Assembly (NCBI GenBank): GCA_900107365.1
Contig: FNPS01000012.1
Location: 61,153-125,152, forward strand
DNA from: Flavobacterium aquidurense
GTDB taxonomy: Bacteria > Bacteroidota > Bacteroidia > Flavobacteriales > Flavobacteriaceae
Direction: 5' to 3'
DNA: 64,000 nt
Positions 16,961 to 27,900 of the stretch are shown here, piece by piece. Under the pieces are notes generated by a model. That model was not told the origin of the DNA. It ran no database searches and saw only the letters and a list, made by a program, of their open reading frames with translations. The position numbers were made by a program, and so were the translations under genes. Numbering within the stretch: position 1 is the stretch's first letter; each line of letters starts with the position of its first letter.

Positions 16961-18552
16961 ACCAAACAAACATCATCAATAAAACAAAACGAATTTGCTT
17001 TTCCTTCTGCTATAAAACCAATTTCCACCTTACCTTCTTTTACAGCAATATTTTTGATTGTAATTGTTTTCCAGTCACTGTTTTCGTCTCTAATAGTATT
17101 TTTATATGTTTTCGAATTACTCAAAGCATACATTTCCAACTTAATAAATCCGGAACTATTTTTTATTTTAGCAGTCAAAGTATACAGACCATCTCCTAAT
17201 TTAACGTAGGGCGAAGATGAAATTATCTGAAACGTTTTTCTTTTAAAACTGACTTTATCGCTAATGTTTAAGCTCTTTTCTCCAATAACAATCTTTCTTT
17301 CTTTTTCGGTATTAAAATGATTTAAAACGGGAGAATTAATACTGTCTAATCCAATTTTGTTTCCTTCTGTAACTTCACTTGCCCAGCCTGTTAACTGAAT
17401 TTGAACCGGTTTAACGGGACTCGGAATATGCCTGCGATCAGCCTCAAAACTACCATTTTTTACATAATTATTATCCTCTGCTACTTTCCAGTTTCCTGTT
17501 TTCGCATCGAGATTCCAGGAGTTTAACGAATTAAAATAAGGTGTTTTCTCTTCAAAAGAAATCGGACACCATTGATTGTATCCCAAACCATTTCCGGCAA
17601 AATCTGCCCAGCGGTCTCCGCAATATACGATCGTTTCTTTCTGGCTTCCTTTAACAGAAAAGAAAAAACCCGTTTGCGAAATGTGTGCAAAATCCTCTTC
17701 AGCCCCTTTCATAACTGACATTTGATTGGTTGGAAGATAGGGTCCCCTAATATCATCGGCCACCAAATAATAAGCAAAAGAGGCATCCCAACCATAAATA
17801 TTCGAAGCAAACATGTAATATTTATTTTGATATTTGAACATGCAATTTCCTTCACGACTTTCTCCTTTAAAAACCGGAGTGCAATCTAAAAGATTTACTT
17901 TTCCGTCTTTTAAACCAATTTCAGAAACATAAATTTTATCACGGCCTTTTCCATAACAATAAATTAAATAGGATTTTCCGGTATCTTCATCTGTAAAAAC
18001 AGTTTGATCTCCTGTGTTACTTGTTCCTATCATCTTCTCCATATTTATTTTCTGATGCCAGGAAAATTCCGCTGTTGGCGAATCTGCAAGTGTAATCAAT
18101 ACTTCGGTGTCATGTTGAACGAACATGGCATATTTTTTCAACTCTTTAATATAACAAACCCCTAAACGTCCCACCCAGCTTTTACCAGACGGATTTACTT
18201 TGTCTTTTGTCAAAACATTTCTTTCAAAGGTCCAGTTTACCAAATCGGTTGAGCTGTAACAAGTCACCGCTTCAAAAGTAGAAGTGTTTAGTGTCACAGC
18301 CGGGTTTTCGCGATAACGATTGGCCTCAACATATTGCACACCATACCAATAATACTTTTGCGCACCGGTAACCGGATCAGCAAATTTAAAAATTCCACCG
18401 CCCTGACTGTTTAACGGAAGTCCGTCTTTCGTGTTCCAAAAAACATCATTCTTAATATTAAGTTGTTGGGCTATAATTGTATTTGGTGTTCCGATACTGC
18501 AGAAAAGCATCAGAATAATAAAATTAAAAAAATATTGTTTTTGAATTTTCAT
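16945..18552 (-). CDS. Exported glycoside hydrolase family 43 enzyme with C-terminal carbohydrate-binding-like domain
   Basis: The 535-residue protein has a signal peptide (FFNFIILMLFCSIGTPNTII, cut near AQ) followed by a five-bladed propeller of the GH43 type. Recognisable segments are SQGGGIFKF, KYYWYGVQY, TCYSSTDLVNWTFE, GRLGVCYIKELKKYAMF, FTDEDTGKSYLIY and NCMFKYQNKYYMFAS. Residues about 385-535 form a separate beta-sandwich-like module ending CFIDDVCLVRSKK, as in carbohydrate-binding modules. GH43 members cleave arabinose-, xylose- or galactose-containing plant polysaccharides; the segment pattern is closest to the galactanase-type members I know, but the substrate is not certain. It stands alone, without SusC/SusD neighbours. 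Its last codons lie in the 14-bp repeat. Confidence 0.8.
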   Translation of the reverse strand: MKIQKQYFFNFIILMLFCSIGTPNTIIAQQLNIKNDVFWNTKDGLPLNSQGGGIFKFADPVTGAQKYYWYGVQYVEANRYRENPAVTLNTSTFEAVTCYSSTDLVNWTFERNVLTKDKVNPSGKSWVGRLGVCYIKELKKYAMFVQHDTEVLITLADSPTAEFSWHQKINMEKMIGTSNTGDQTVFTDEDTGKSYLIYCYGKGRDKIYVSEIGLKDGKVNLLDCTPVFKGESREGNCMFKYQNKYYMFASNIYGWDASFAYYLVADDIRGPYLPTNQMSVMKGAEEDFAHISQTGFFFSVKGSQKETIVYCGDRWADFAGNGLGYNQWCPISFEEKTPYFNSLNSWNLDAKTGNWKVAEDNNYVKNGSFEADRRHIPSPVKPVQIQLTGWASEVTEGNKIGLDSINSPVLNHFNTEKERKIVIGEKSLNISDKVSFKRKTFQIISSSPYVKLGDGLYTLTAKIKNSSGFIKLEMYALSNSKTYKNTIRDENSDWKTITIKNIAVKEGKVEIGFIAEGKANSFCFIDDVCLVRSKK

Positions 18553-18821
18553 GTATTCAGGGTTAGGTTAGTCAGTACTAAAAGTAGGTAATCAACTTAA
18601 TCTTAGCGTCATGTACTATCCTGTTTATGTATTTTCTATATTTTTTTGCTTCTTAAATTTTAAATAAAAAACTTCAAAACCCCAGTAAACAGTACTAAAT
18701 ATTGTACAGAAGTAAAGAAGTCTAAATTGAATATAGCCGCAAAACGTGAAATTAACACAATGCTTTTTTTATATCATTGATATTCACTAACTTGCAGTAT
18801 ATTCATCTAAACTCATTTATT

Positions 18822-19967
18822 ATGAAAAAACTTTTTTTGTCATTATTAGTGGTTGTAATATGCCTATCCAATCAATCTGGTTTTTCTCAAACAAAAGATG
18901 ATGATGTACCACCACTAGGTTTACCAGGAGATAATCTGGATTTGTATGCTGTGCTTGATCTTTTTCAGAAGTCAAAAACCATTGAGGATTTTGAAAAGAC
19001 CTTAAATCAAAAAGAGACAAAAATTAATAATCTGGATTTGAATTTGGACAAAAAAGTTGACTTTATTAAAGTTGTAACCAAAAAGGATGGCAATGCTTTT
19101 ACGTTCGTACTTCAGGTAAACGTTAGCGAAAAAGAAACCCAGGATGTTGCCGTTATTTTAGTAAACAAAGACAAGAGTGGAAAAGTCTCTTTGCAAATAG
19201 TGGGAGATGAAGACCTTTATGGCAAAGATTATGTTATTGAGCCCAAAACTACAAGCGGGTCAGTAACGGCTAATCCGGCCTATGTGGGTTCTAATCCTGT
19301 TACCGTTAACGTTCCTGCTACCACTACCGTAGTGGTAGAATCGGCGCCAATTGTACAGTATGTATACTCTCCTGCCTATGTGCCTTATTATCCTCCTTAT
19401 TACTATGGTTTTTACCCTCCCTATTTTGCAGCCTTTACTGTGTTGGCAGTAGGTATATATCGTCATAACAATTGGTATCATGGCGGTTATTACGGTGGCC
19501 ATTATGGCGGCGGAAATACGGTCATTATTAATAACAGAAATCAAATTAATCATTATAATAACGATAGAAACCGATCTAATACCGTTAACAATAACCGGGC
19601 AAATGGAAAGTACGGAGATAACCGTGGAAACAACAGCAATCGCCCGACAGCAGGCACATCTGATAGGGGAAATAATAGTAATCGACCAAGTGCAGGAACT
19701 TCAGATCGTGGGTCTAATGTAAATCGGGGTTCGACCTCAGACCGATCATCAAAAGTAAATCGACCTTCAGCAGGTACTTCAGACCGATCTTCAAACTTAA
19801 ATCGTCCATCAACTTCAAATCGTTCATCGAGTCCGAGTTTCGATTCTGGTCGTACGAGAAGCAGCGGCGGTAGCAGCTTTAATCACGGAGGCGGTGGTGG
19901 TGGTTTTAGCGGAGGTAGCAGAGGTGGCGGAGGCTTTGGCGGAGGCGGAGGCGGAAGAAGACGTTAA
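18822..19967 (+). CDS. Exported protein with low-complexity Asn/Arg/Ser and Gly-rich tail
   Basis: I start it at the ATG 18822, which gives MKKLFLSLLVVVICLSNQSG, a signal peptide cut near FSQ; the upstream ATG adds 15 residues. The 381-residue product has a small folded region (about 25-140), a Tyr/Pro-rich segment with one hydrophobic stretch (about 175-210) and His/Gly-rich stretches. The C-terminal half is built of repeats such as NRPSAGTSDRSS and ends in a Gly/Arg tail. Similar proteins are frequent in Flavobacteriia but I know no function. The repeats make it a likely cell-envelope or matrix component. Confidence 0.6.
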   Translation: MKKLFLSLLVVVICLSNQSGFSQTKDDDVPPLGLPGDNLDLYAVLDLFQKSKTIEDFEKTLNQKETKINNLDLNLDKKVDFIKVVTKKDGNAFTFVLQVNVSEKETQDVAVILVNKDKSGKVSLQIVGDEDLYGKDYVIEPKTTSGSVTANPAYVGSNPVTVNVPATTTVVVESAPIVQYVYSPAYVPYYPPYYYGFYPPYFAAFTVLAVGIYRHNNWYHGGYYGGHYGGGNTVIINNRNQINHYNNDRNRSNTVNNNRANGKYGDNRGNNSNRPTAGTSDRGNNSNRPSAGTSDRGSNVNRGSTSDRSSKVNRPSAGTSDRSSNLNRPSTSNRSSSPSFDSGRTRSSGGSSFNHGGGGGGFSGGSRGGGGFGGGGGGRRR

Positions 19968-19988
19968 ACAAACTTCTACTTTTTTATA

Positions 19989-20035
19989 AAAAACAAATGG
20001 ACTAAAACTTAATAAGTTTTAGTCCATTTGTTTTT
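19989..20035. terminator. Very strong bidirectional terminator
   Basis: A 22-bp perfect stem (19989-20010 with 20014-20035, loop AAT) with A- and T-rich ends, between convergent genes ending at 19967 and 20055. Confidence 0.9.
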
Positions 20036-20054
20036 ATCTTTAAATTTGATGTCT

Positions 20055-20546
20055 TTATTTTACTTCCATATCTGAAGCGCTCATATCTCTGACACAAACA
20101 TATTTACCGTCTCTTTTTTCGAATAAACTAAGATAGTTTCCGCTATTAATAACGCTTTTACTAACGGAGTCTGTTACCGTGTAAGCGCCACTTTCAACTA
20201 CCTGATTTCCATCGTTTGAAACAAAAACATCATTTGTTTTAAAAGAAATTATGTTGGAATTTGAGACCAAATCAGAAATCAAAAATTCAGAAATGGCTTC
20301 TTTACCAACTAATGGTTTTTTGTGTTGATAATAACTTATAGCGTCATCAGCATAATAACCAATTTTCTTGACCTCACCCGAATTATAAGTTGCCGCAAAT
20401 TCATCTTCTTTTGCCTGAATTTCCTTTTTTATTTGCTCTTTATCCACTACTACGGCGGGTTTTTCTTCCTCCTTCTTAGTGTTACAGGCTAACATTGAAA
20501 CTAACACACTTCCTAATAATAATCCTTTTAAAATTTTGTTTTTCAT
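20055..20546 (-). CDS. Lipoprotein with SnoaL/DUF4440-like NTF2 fold
   Basis: Start at 20546 (MKNKILKGLLLGSVLVSMLAC) gives a 163-residue lipoprotein precursor with lipobox SMLAC. An upstream in-frame ATG would add 20 residues that spoil the signal. After a charged linker (EEEKPAVVVDKEQ) the sequence reads EDEFAATYNSGEVKKIGYYADDAISYYQHKKPLVGKEAI, the usual beginning of the DUF4440/SnoaL-like NTF2 fold, and ends with RDGKYVCVRDMSASD. Such domains bind small molecules, and some act as ketosteroid-isomerase relatives. No catalytic role can be deduced. Confidence 0.75.
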   Translation of the reverse strand: MKNKILKGLLLGSVLVSMLACNTKKEEEKPAVVVDKEQIKKEIQAKEDEFAATYNSGEVKKIGYYADDAISYYQHKKPLVGKEAISEFLISDLVSNSNIISFKTNDVFVSNDGNQVVESGAYTVTDSVSKSVINSGNYLSLFEKRDGKYVCVRDMSASDMEVK

Positions 20547-20699
20547 ATCATAAAAGTTTAGAGTCTTACACCTTAAAAGTAATATAAAAATCACAATATC
20601 AGACACTTTACTTTAAAAAATATTAAACTAAAGTCCTGAAATATTTATTTGCAAAATTAATCGTATGCTAAAACAAGAAAATCCATATACCTCATCTCT

Positions 20700-21920
20700 T
20701 TAATACGGAATGTAAATATTAAAAGTTGCACCCTGCATCGGTTCACCAAGGGCATCAATATGACCATTGTGGTTTTCGACTATTTTCTTGACGATTGCGA
20801 GTCCAATTCCGGTTCCTTCGTAGACATCTCTGCCGTGCAACTTCTGAAAAACACCAAAGATTTTCTCGCTGTGTTGGGGTTCAAATCCAATTCCGTTATC
20901 GACAAAACTAATGTGACAATAATTTACGGCTGTCGACAAGTTTTCTATTTGCAAATCAGAACCATAAACCAAACGGCTTTTTATCGTAATTTCTAATGGT
21001 GTTTCAATTTTTGCAAATTTGATAGAGTTATGAATCAGGTTCTCCATTAACTGCACAAACTGAAAAGGAATAACTTTGGCGGTATCATGAAAATCCGTTA
21101 TAATCGTAGCTCCTTTTTCACTTAAATTTTCATGCAGCGCCTCTTTTACATCTTTAATAATAGTATACAAATCGACTGTTTCATATCTTCTGTCAACCAA
21201 AGTAGCTCTGGAGAAAGTAAGAAGACTATTTATCAATTCGCGCATTCTGTTACAGGAATACAAAATTCGGTCAAATTTCGTTTTACCATCATCAGATAAA
21301 TTAGCATATTCATTAGACATAATAAGATTGGCAAAAGTCTGAATTTTACGCAACGGCTCTTGCAAATCGTGGCTTGATATATACGTAAAGGCATCAAGTT
21401 CCATGTTCTTCTTTTTCAATTCATCGGCATGTTTTTCTATCGCTGCATATTGAGAAGCAAGTTCTTTATTGGCTTTTAAAATCATTTCGTTCAGCGCATG
21501 GGTTTCTTCTTCCTTCTTTCTTAGTTCCTGATTTTTTCGGAACAATTCGGTGAAAACCATCACTTTTGCCTGCAATATTTCCGGTGACAGCGGTTTAATC
21601 ATATAGTCAACAGCACCAGATTGATACCCTTTGAAAATGTATTCATTGGTATTCATGTTCGCGGTTAAAAAAATAATAGGAACATGTTTTAATTTTTCGC
21701 TTTGCCGAATCAATTCGGCGGTTTCAAAACCATCCATCAATGGCATTTGAACATCCATAAGTATAATAGCAAAATCCTGATTTTTCAGCAGAATCCGCAA
21801 AGCATCTTTCCCTGATGTCGCTTCAACAAACTGATAACCACGGTCAGCCAGAATGACTTGTAAAGAAAGTAGGTTTTCCTTTTTGTCATCGACTATTAAG
21901 ATTTTAATTGCGTCTCCCAT
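20700..21920 (-). CDS. Receiver-histidine kinase protein
   Basis: A 406-residue, cytoplasmic protein with a receiver domain at the N-terminus (KILIVDDKKENLLSL, phospho-Asp in ILMDVQMPLMDG) and a coiled-coil linker (about 130-175). A HisKA domain with SSHDLQEPLRKIQTF (His184) and an ATPase domain (ENLIHNSIKFAK, DNGIGF, GTGIGLAIVKKI) follow. The order receiver then kinase suggests it takes phosphate or a signal from another kinase and passes it on. It starts 27 bases after the giant HAMP kinase gene and is probably co-transcribed with it. Confidence 0.9.
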   Translation of the reverse strand: MGDAIKILIVDDKKENLLSLQVILADRGYQFVEATSGKDALRILLKNQDFAIILMDVQMPLMDGFETAELIRQSEKLKHVPIIFLTANMNTNEYIFKGYQSGAVDYMIKPLSPEILQAKVMVFTELFRKNQELRKKEEETHALNEMILKANKELASQYAAIEKHADELKKKNMELDAFTYISSHDLQEPLRKIQTFANLIMSNEYANLSDDGKTKFDRILYSCNRMRELINSLLTFSRATLVDRRYETVDLYTIIKDVKEALHENLSEKGATIITDFHDTAKVIPFQFVQLMENLIHNSIKFAKIETPLEITIKSRLVYGSDLQIENLSTAVNYCHISFVDNGIGFEPQHSEKIFGVFQKLHGRDVYEGTGIGLAIVKKIVENHNGHIDALGEPMQGATFNIYIPY

Positions 21921-21947
21921 TCTTGTTTTAAATTGAATATGAAATTG

Positions 21948-24900
21948 TTATTTAAGCCACACACGCATTAATGAAGACAATTGTTCAACGTTTACAGGTT
22001 TTGTCATATAATCTGAAGCTCCTGATTCTATACAACGCTGTCTGTCGCCTTTCATTGCTTTTGCAGTTACGGCAATAATGGTAAGATCTTTATGTCGGAC
22101 ATCTTTACGAATGCGTTTCATGGTTTCGTAACCATCCATTTCCGGCATCATAATATCCATCAAAACAATATTTATGTCTTTATTCTCATTTAGAATATCA
22201 ATCGCTTCCTGACCACTTTCGGCACTAATTACATCCAATCCGTATCGTTCTAAAGCTGTTGTTAAGGCAAAAAGATTACGTACATCATCATCAACCAATA
22301 ATACTTTTTTACCCGGCAAAACATCTTCTTTTAAGTAAAATGATTCGATAATTTCTTTCATTTCTTCAGGAAGTTCCTTATGAACACGGTGCATAAACAA
22401 AGCAGTCTGATCGATCAATTCCTCCATAGAACCCGCGCTTTTTGTAATGATACTATGCGCAAATCTATTTAGTTTTAGCCTTTGTTTTTTTGTAACATCG
22501 CCAGCCGAATGTATAATTATAGCCGTTTCCTGTCCGGCAATATTATTCTCCAAATCTGTAATAATATCAAGTCCGTCTGCATCTGGTAAAACCAAATCTA
22601 AGATAATGCAATCAAATGATTTTTCCTGAATTAATGCAACCGCTTCACCGGCCGTTTTAGCGCTCGATATTATAATATCCTCACCATCAACAGCATTTAT
22701 TATTCGGCTTAATTCAAGCTCATTATCATCTACTACTAACAGATTTTTTATCTTTTTATTCTTAAAATCATGAATATCATTAAAAAGATAAGACAGCGAA
22801 TCGTTCTTAACCGGTTTCAGGAAAAAGTTTCTTGCACCGCGTTTCAATCCTTTATTTCGCTCGTCTTCACCAGAAATAATATAAACCGGAATATGACGCA
22901 AATTGAAATCGGTTTTCAATCGATCCAGAATTTTCCATCCGCTGGTATCCGGCATATTTAAGTCCATTGTAATGGCATGCGGATGAAACTGATTGATAAA
23001 ATCAATAACATCATTTCCTTTTGTGGTCACGATTGCTTTAATTCCGTTGATATGCGCCTGCTCCAGCATAATTTTAGCAAAGGTGAGATTGTCTTCCGCG
23101 ATCAGTAAAATCTTATCACCCGGCTTAATATCCGTTCTGTCATCGCCTATTTCATCAACAAAAAACAAATCAATATCAGAACGGTTGAATTTTTCAGAGG
23201 GCAAAGATTTAATACGCCCTTTTACATCCGTTTCTTCTTCTACTTCAATATCTATAATTTCAGAAATATCTACATATTGCAAAGGAAGGAAGAGTGTAAA
23301 TTTACTTCCGATGTTTGTCTCACTTTCCAATTCAATACTTCCTCCCAATAAATCAGAAAGTCCGCGACTAATGGATAATCCCAAACCAGTTCCACCATAT
23401 TTACGGCTGGTGGAACCTTCGGCCTGTTGGAAAGCTTCAAATATGATATTTTGTTTTTCTTTGGAAATTCCAATTCCGGTGTCTGAAATTTCAAAAGCCA
23501 CAACGGCTTCTGCTTTATCCAGACTGAAATTTGCCATTTTCCAGTTGTTATTGGCTTTGTATATTTTTAATTGTACTTCTCCTTTTTCTGTAAACTTGAA
23601 AGAATTTGATAACAAGTTTTTCAGAATTTGATTTAATCGTTGGGAATCGGTTTCAATAAGCTCCGGAAGTTGTTCGTCCATACTGATTTTAAAACGAAGA
23701 TGTTTTGCTTCGGCAATTGGATTAAATGTAGACTCCACAAATCGGCTGATTTCGTCAAAACTAATCGGATGGTAATCCACAGAAATATAACCGGATTCGA
23801 TTTTCGAAAGATCCAGAATGTCATTGATCAACTGAATTAAATCGTCTCCACATGAATTGATCGTTTTGGCAAACTGAATTTGTTTTTCTGAAAGATTTCC
23901 GTCTCGGTTCGCAATTAATTCGTTGGCCAAAATCTGCAAACTGTTCAGCGGTGTTCTTAACTCGTGCGACATATTCGCAAGGAATTCCGATTTGTATTTG
24001 GATGTTAAAGTCAGCTGATCTGCTTTTTCTTCCAATGCTTTTCTGGCGACCTCCACCTCTTGGTTTTTGAGCTCTACTTCTTCTTTTTGATTCGCCAATA
24101 AAAAGGCTTTTTCTTCCAGTTCTTCGTTGGTATTTTTCAGTACTTCCTGTTGACTTTTTAACTCGCTTGCCAAAGATTGAGATTGTACCAAAAGTTCTTC
24201 TGTTCTTGAATTCGATTCGATCGTATTCAATACAATTCCGATACTTTCTGTCAACCCTTCAAGGAAATCTAAGTGTGTCTGACTGAAAGTATCAAGCGAA
24301 GCCAATTCAATAACCGCTTTAAGTTGTCCTTCAAATAAAACCGGCAAAATAATTACATCCTGAGGCTTGGCAGAACCCAGACCCGAATTGATTCTAATAT
24401 AATCTTTCGGAACATTACTCAAAATAATTCTTTCTTTCTCAATCGCCACCTGACCAATAAGACCTTCTCCCATAGCGTATTGCGTTGGTGAATTTTTTCT
24501 TTTGATATAAGCGTATGACGCAATTAAATTCAGTTTTGAGTCCTCAAAATTCTCATCTTCCTGTAAAATATAGAACAAGCCGTGTTGTGCAGTAACTACT
24601 GTAGCCAACTCAGAAAGGATCTTTTTGGTAACCGAATTCAGTTCTTTTTGCCCCTGAAGCATTTGAGTGAACTTAGCCAAATTCGATTTCAGCCAGTCTT
24701 GTTCCTGATTTCTTAGCGTTGTTGCTTTCAGGTTCGAAATCATTTGGTTAATGGTATCCTTAAGTGCCTCTACTTCACCTTTTGCTTCAACACCAATCGT
24801 TCGCGTTAAATCCCCTTGTGTTACCGCAGAAGCCACCTCAGAAATCGCACGTACCTGCGTGGTTAAATTCGCGGCCAGCTGATTTACGTTTTCGGTTAAG

Positions 24901-27900
24901 TTTTTCCAGGTTCCGGAAGCTCCCGGCACATTGGCCTGGCCTCCCAGTTTTCCTTCTGCCCCTACTTCCCGCGCCACGGTTGTTACCTGATCTGAGAAGG
25001 TTGCCAGCGTATCAATCATTTCGTTGATCGTATCGGTTAATTGCGCTACCTCGCCTTTGGCATCAATGGATAATTTTTGTTTCAGATTTCCTTTTGCTAC
25101 GGAGGTTACAACCTTTGCAATTCCACGTACCTGAGAAGTTAAATTCGAAGCCATTAAGTTAACCGAATCCGTTAAATCTTTCCAGGTTCCTGCAACCCCT
25201 TTTACTTCCGACTGTCCTCCCAGTTTTCCTTCGGTACCCACTTCACGCGCCACACGGGTTACCTCAGATGAAAAGGAATTCAGCTGTTCCACCATCGTGT
25301 TGAAAGTGTTTTTCAAATCCAGAATTTCTCCTTTTACGTCAACGGTAATTTGTTTCGAAAGGTCACCATTGGCTACGGCTTTGGTTACGTCAGCAATATT
25401 ACGTACCTGTCCCGTTAAGTTGGATGCCATCTGATTCACCGAATCCGTTAAATCTTTCCAGGTTCCCGCAACTCCGGGTACGAAGGCTTGTCCGCCCAGT
25501 TTTCCTTCTGTTCCTACCTCTCTGGATACACGCGTTACCTCCGAAGCAAAACTTCGAAGCTGATCCACCATCGTATTTACTGTTTCTTTCAATTGAAGGA
25601 TTTCTCCACGAACGTCCGCGGTAATTTTTTTGGACATATCTCCATTCGCCACGGCAATCGTTACCTCGGCAATATTACGTACCTGAGTCGTTAAGTTACC
25701 CGCCATCTGATTCACCGAATCTGTTAAATCTTTCCAGGTTCCGGCAACTCCGGGAACATTTGCTTGTCCTCCCAGTTTTCCTTCTGTACCAACCTCACGC
25801 GCCACACGAGTTACCTCAGAAGCAAATTCACGAAGCTGATCCACCATCGTGTTCAGGGTTTCTTTCAATTGCAGAATTTCTCCACGAACGTCTACGGTAA
25901 TTTTTCGGGACATATCCCCGTTCGCTACCGCAATCGCCACATCGGCAATATTACGTACCTGAGCGGTAAGGTTTCCTGCCATTTGATTCACCGAATCCGT
26001 TAAATCTTTCCAGGTTCCGGCAACTCCCGGCACATTTGCCTGTCCTCCCAGTTTTCCTTCCGTTCCTACCTCTCTGGACACACGGGTTACCTCCGAAGCA
26101 AAGCCTCGAAGCTGATCCACCATCGTATTAATGGTATTTTTAAGCTCTAAGATTTCTCCTTTTACGTCAACCGTAATCTGGAGCGATAAATCACCTTTTG
26201 CTACCGCTGTCGTTACTTCGGCGATGTTACGCACCTGACCTGTTAAGTTGGATGCCATCTGGTTCACCGAATCCGTTAAATCTTTCCAGGTTCCACCAAC
26301 ACCTTCCACCTGTGCCTGACCTCCCAATTTTCCTTCGGTACCCACCTCACGTGCTACACGAGTTACCTCAGAGGCAAAGGAGTTAAGCTGGCCCACCATC
26401 GTATTAATGGTGTTTTTAAGCTCGAGGATCTCTCCTTTTGTATCTACGGTAATCTGGCGTGATAAATCGCCTTTAGCTACCGCTGTAGTTACCTCGGCAA
26501 TGTTACGCACCTGACCTGTTAAGTTCGATGCCATCTGGTTAACAGAGTCCGTTAAATCTTTCCAGGTTCCTCCAACTCCTTTTACTTTGGCCTGACCTCC
26601 CAGTTTTCCTTCGGTACCTACCTCAAGTGCCACACGGGTTACCTCAGAAGAAAAAGAGTTCAGCTGATCCACCATCGTGTTAATGGTTTTCTTCAGCTCC
26701 AGGATTTCTCCTTCGGCGACAGCCGTAATCTTTTTAGATAAATCGCCATTGGCCACCGCCGTTGTTACCTCGGCAATATTACGCACCTGACCGGTTAAGT
26801 TCGATGCCATCTGGTTCACCGAATCGGTTAAATCTTTCCAGGTTCCTCCAACTCCTTTTACTTTTGCCTGACCTCCCAGTTTTCCTTCTGAACCTACCTC
26901 ACGTGCCACACGGGTTACCTCGGCACCAAAGGAGTTCAGCTGATCCACCATGGTGTTAATCGTATTTTTAAGTTCGAGAATTTCCCCCGCAACGTTTACT
27001 GTAATTTTTTTGGATAAATCGCCTTTTGCCACGGCTGTTGTTACCTCGGCAATGTTTCTTACTTGTCCTGTCAGATTCGATGCCATTTGATTTACCGAAT
27101 CGGTCAAATCTTTCCAAACGCCACCAACTCCCCGCACTTTTGCCTGACCTCCGAGTTTTCCTTCTGAACCTACCTCTACTGCCACACGCGTTACCTCAGA
27201 AGAAAAGGAATTCAGCTGATCCACCATCGTGTTGATCGTATCTTTAAGTTCAAGGATTTCTCCTTTTACGTCTACTGTAATTTTTTTCGAAAGATCTCCT
27301 TTTGCCACCGCTGTTGTTACATCGGCAATGTTACGTACTTGTCCGGTTAAGTTGGATGCCATCTGATTTACCGAATCGGTTAAATCTTTCCAGGTTCCTC
27401 CAACTCCTTTTACCTGAGCCTGTCCTCCCAGTTTTCCTTCGGTTCCTACCTCTCTCGCCACACGGGTTACCTCAGATGAAAACGAATTCAGCTGATCCAC
27501 CATGGTATTGATAGTATTTTTTAATTCTAAGATTTCTCCTTTTACGTCAACGGTAATTTTTTTAGATAAATCCCCTTTTGCTACTGCCGTTGTTACATCG
27601 GCAATATTACGTACCTGACCCGTTAAGTTACTTGCCATTTTATTTACCGAGTCGGTCAAATCTTTCCAAACGCCACCTACACCTCTCACTTTTGCCTGAC
27701 CTCCCAGTTTTCCTTCTGTACCTACCTCACGTGCCACACGCGTAACCTCCATCGAAAACAGATTCAGCTGTTTTACCATTCCGTTTACCTCTTTTGCAAT
27801 TCTGAGAAATTCTCCCTGCAATGGGTTTCCTTCAATAGAAAGTGGCATTTCCTGAGACAAATTTCCTTTTGCCACAGAAGTAATTACGTGTGCAATTTCA

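Noticed and set aside
24764..27511. Series of + strand reading frames opposite the giant kinase gene
   Set aside because: They recur every 276 bp and mirror the HAMP repeats on the other strand; they are shadows of the repeated coding sequence.
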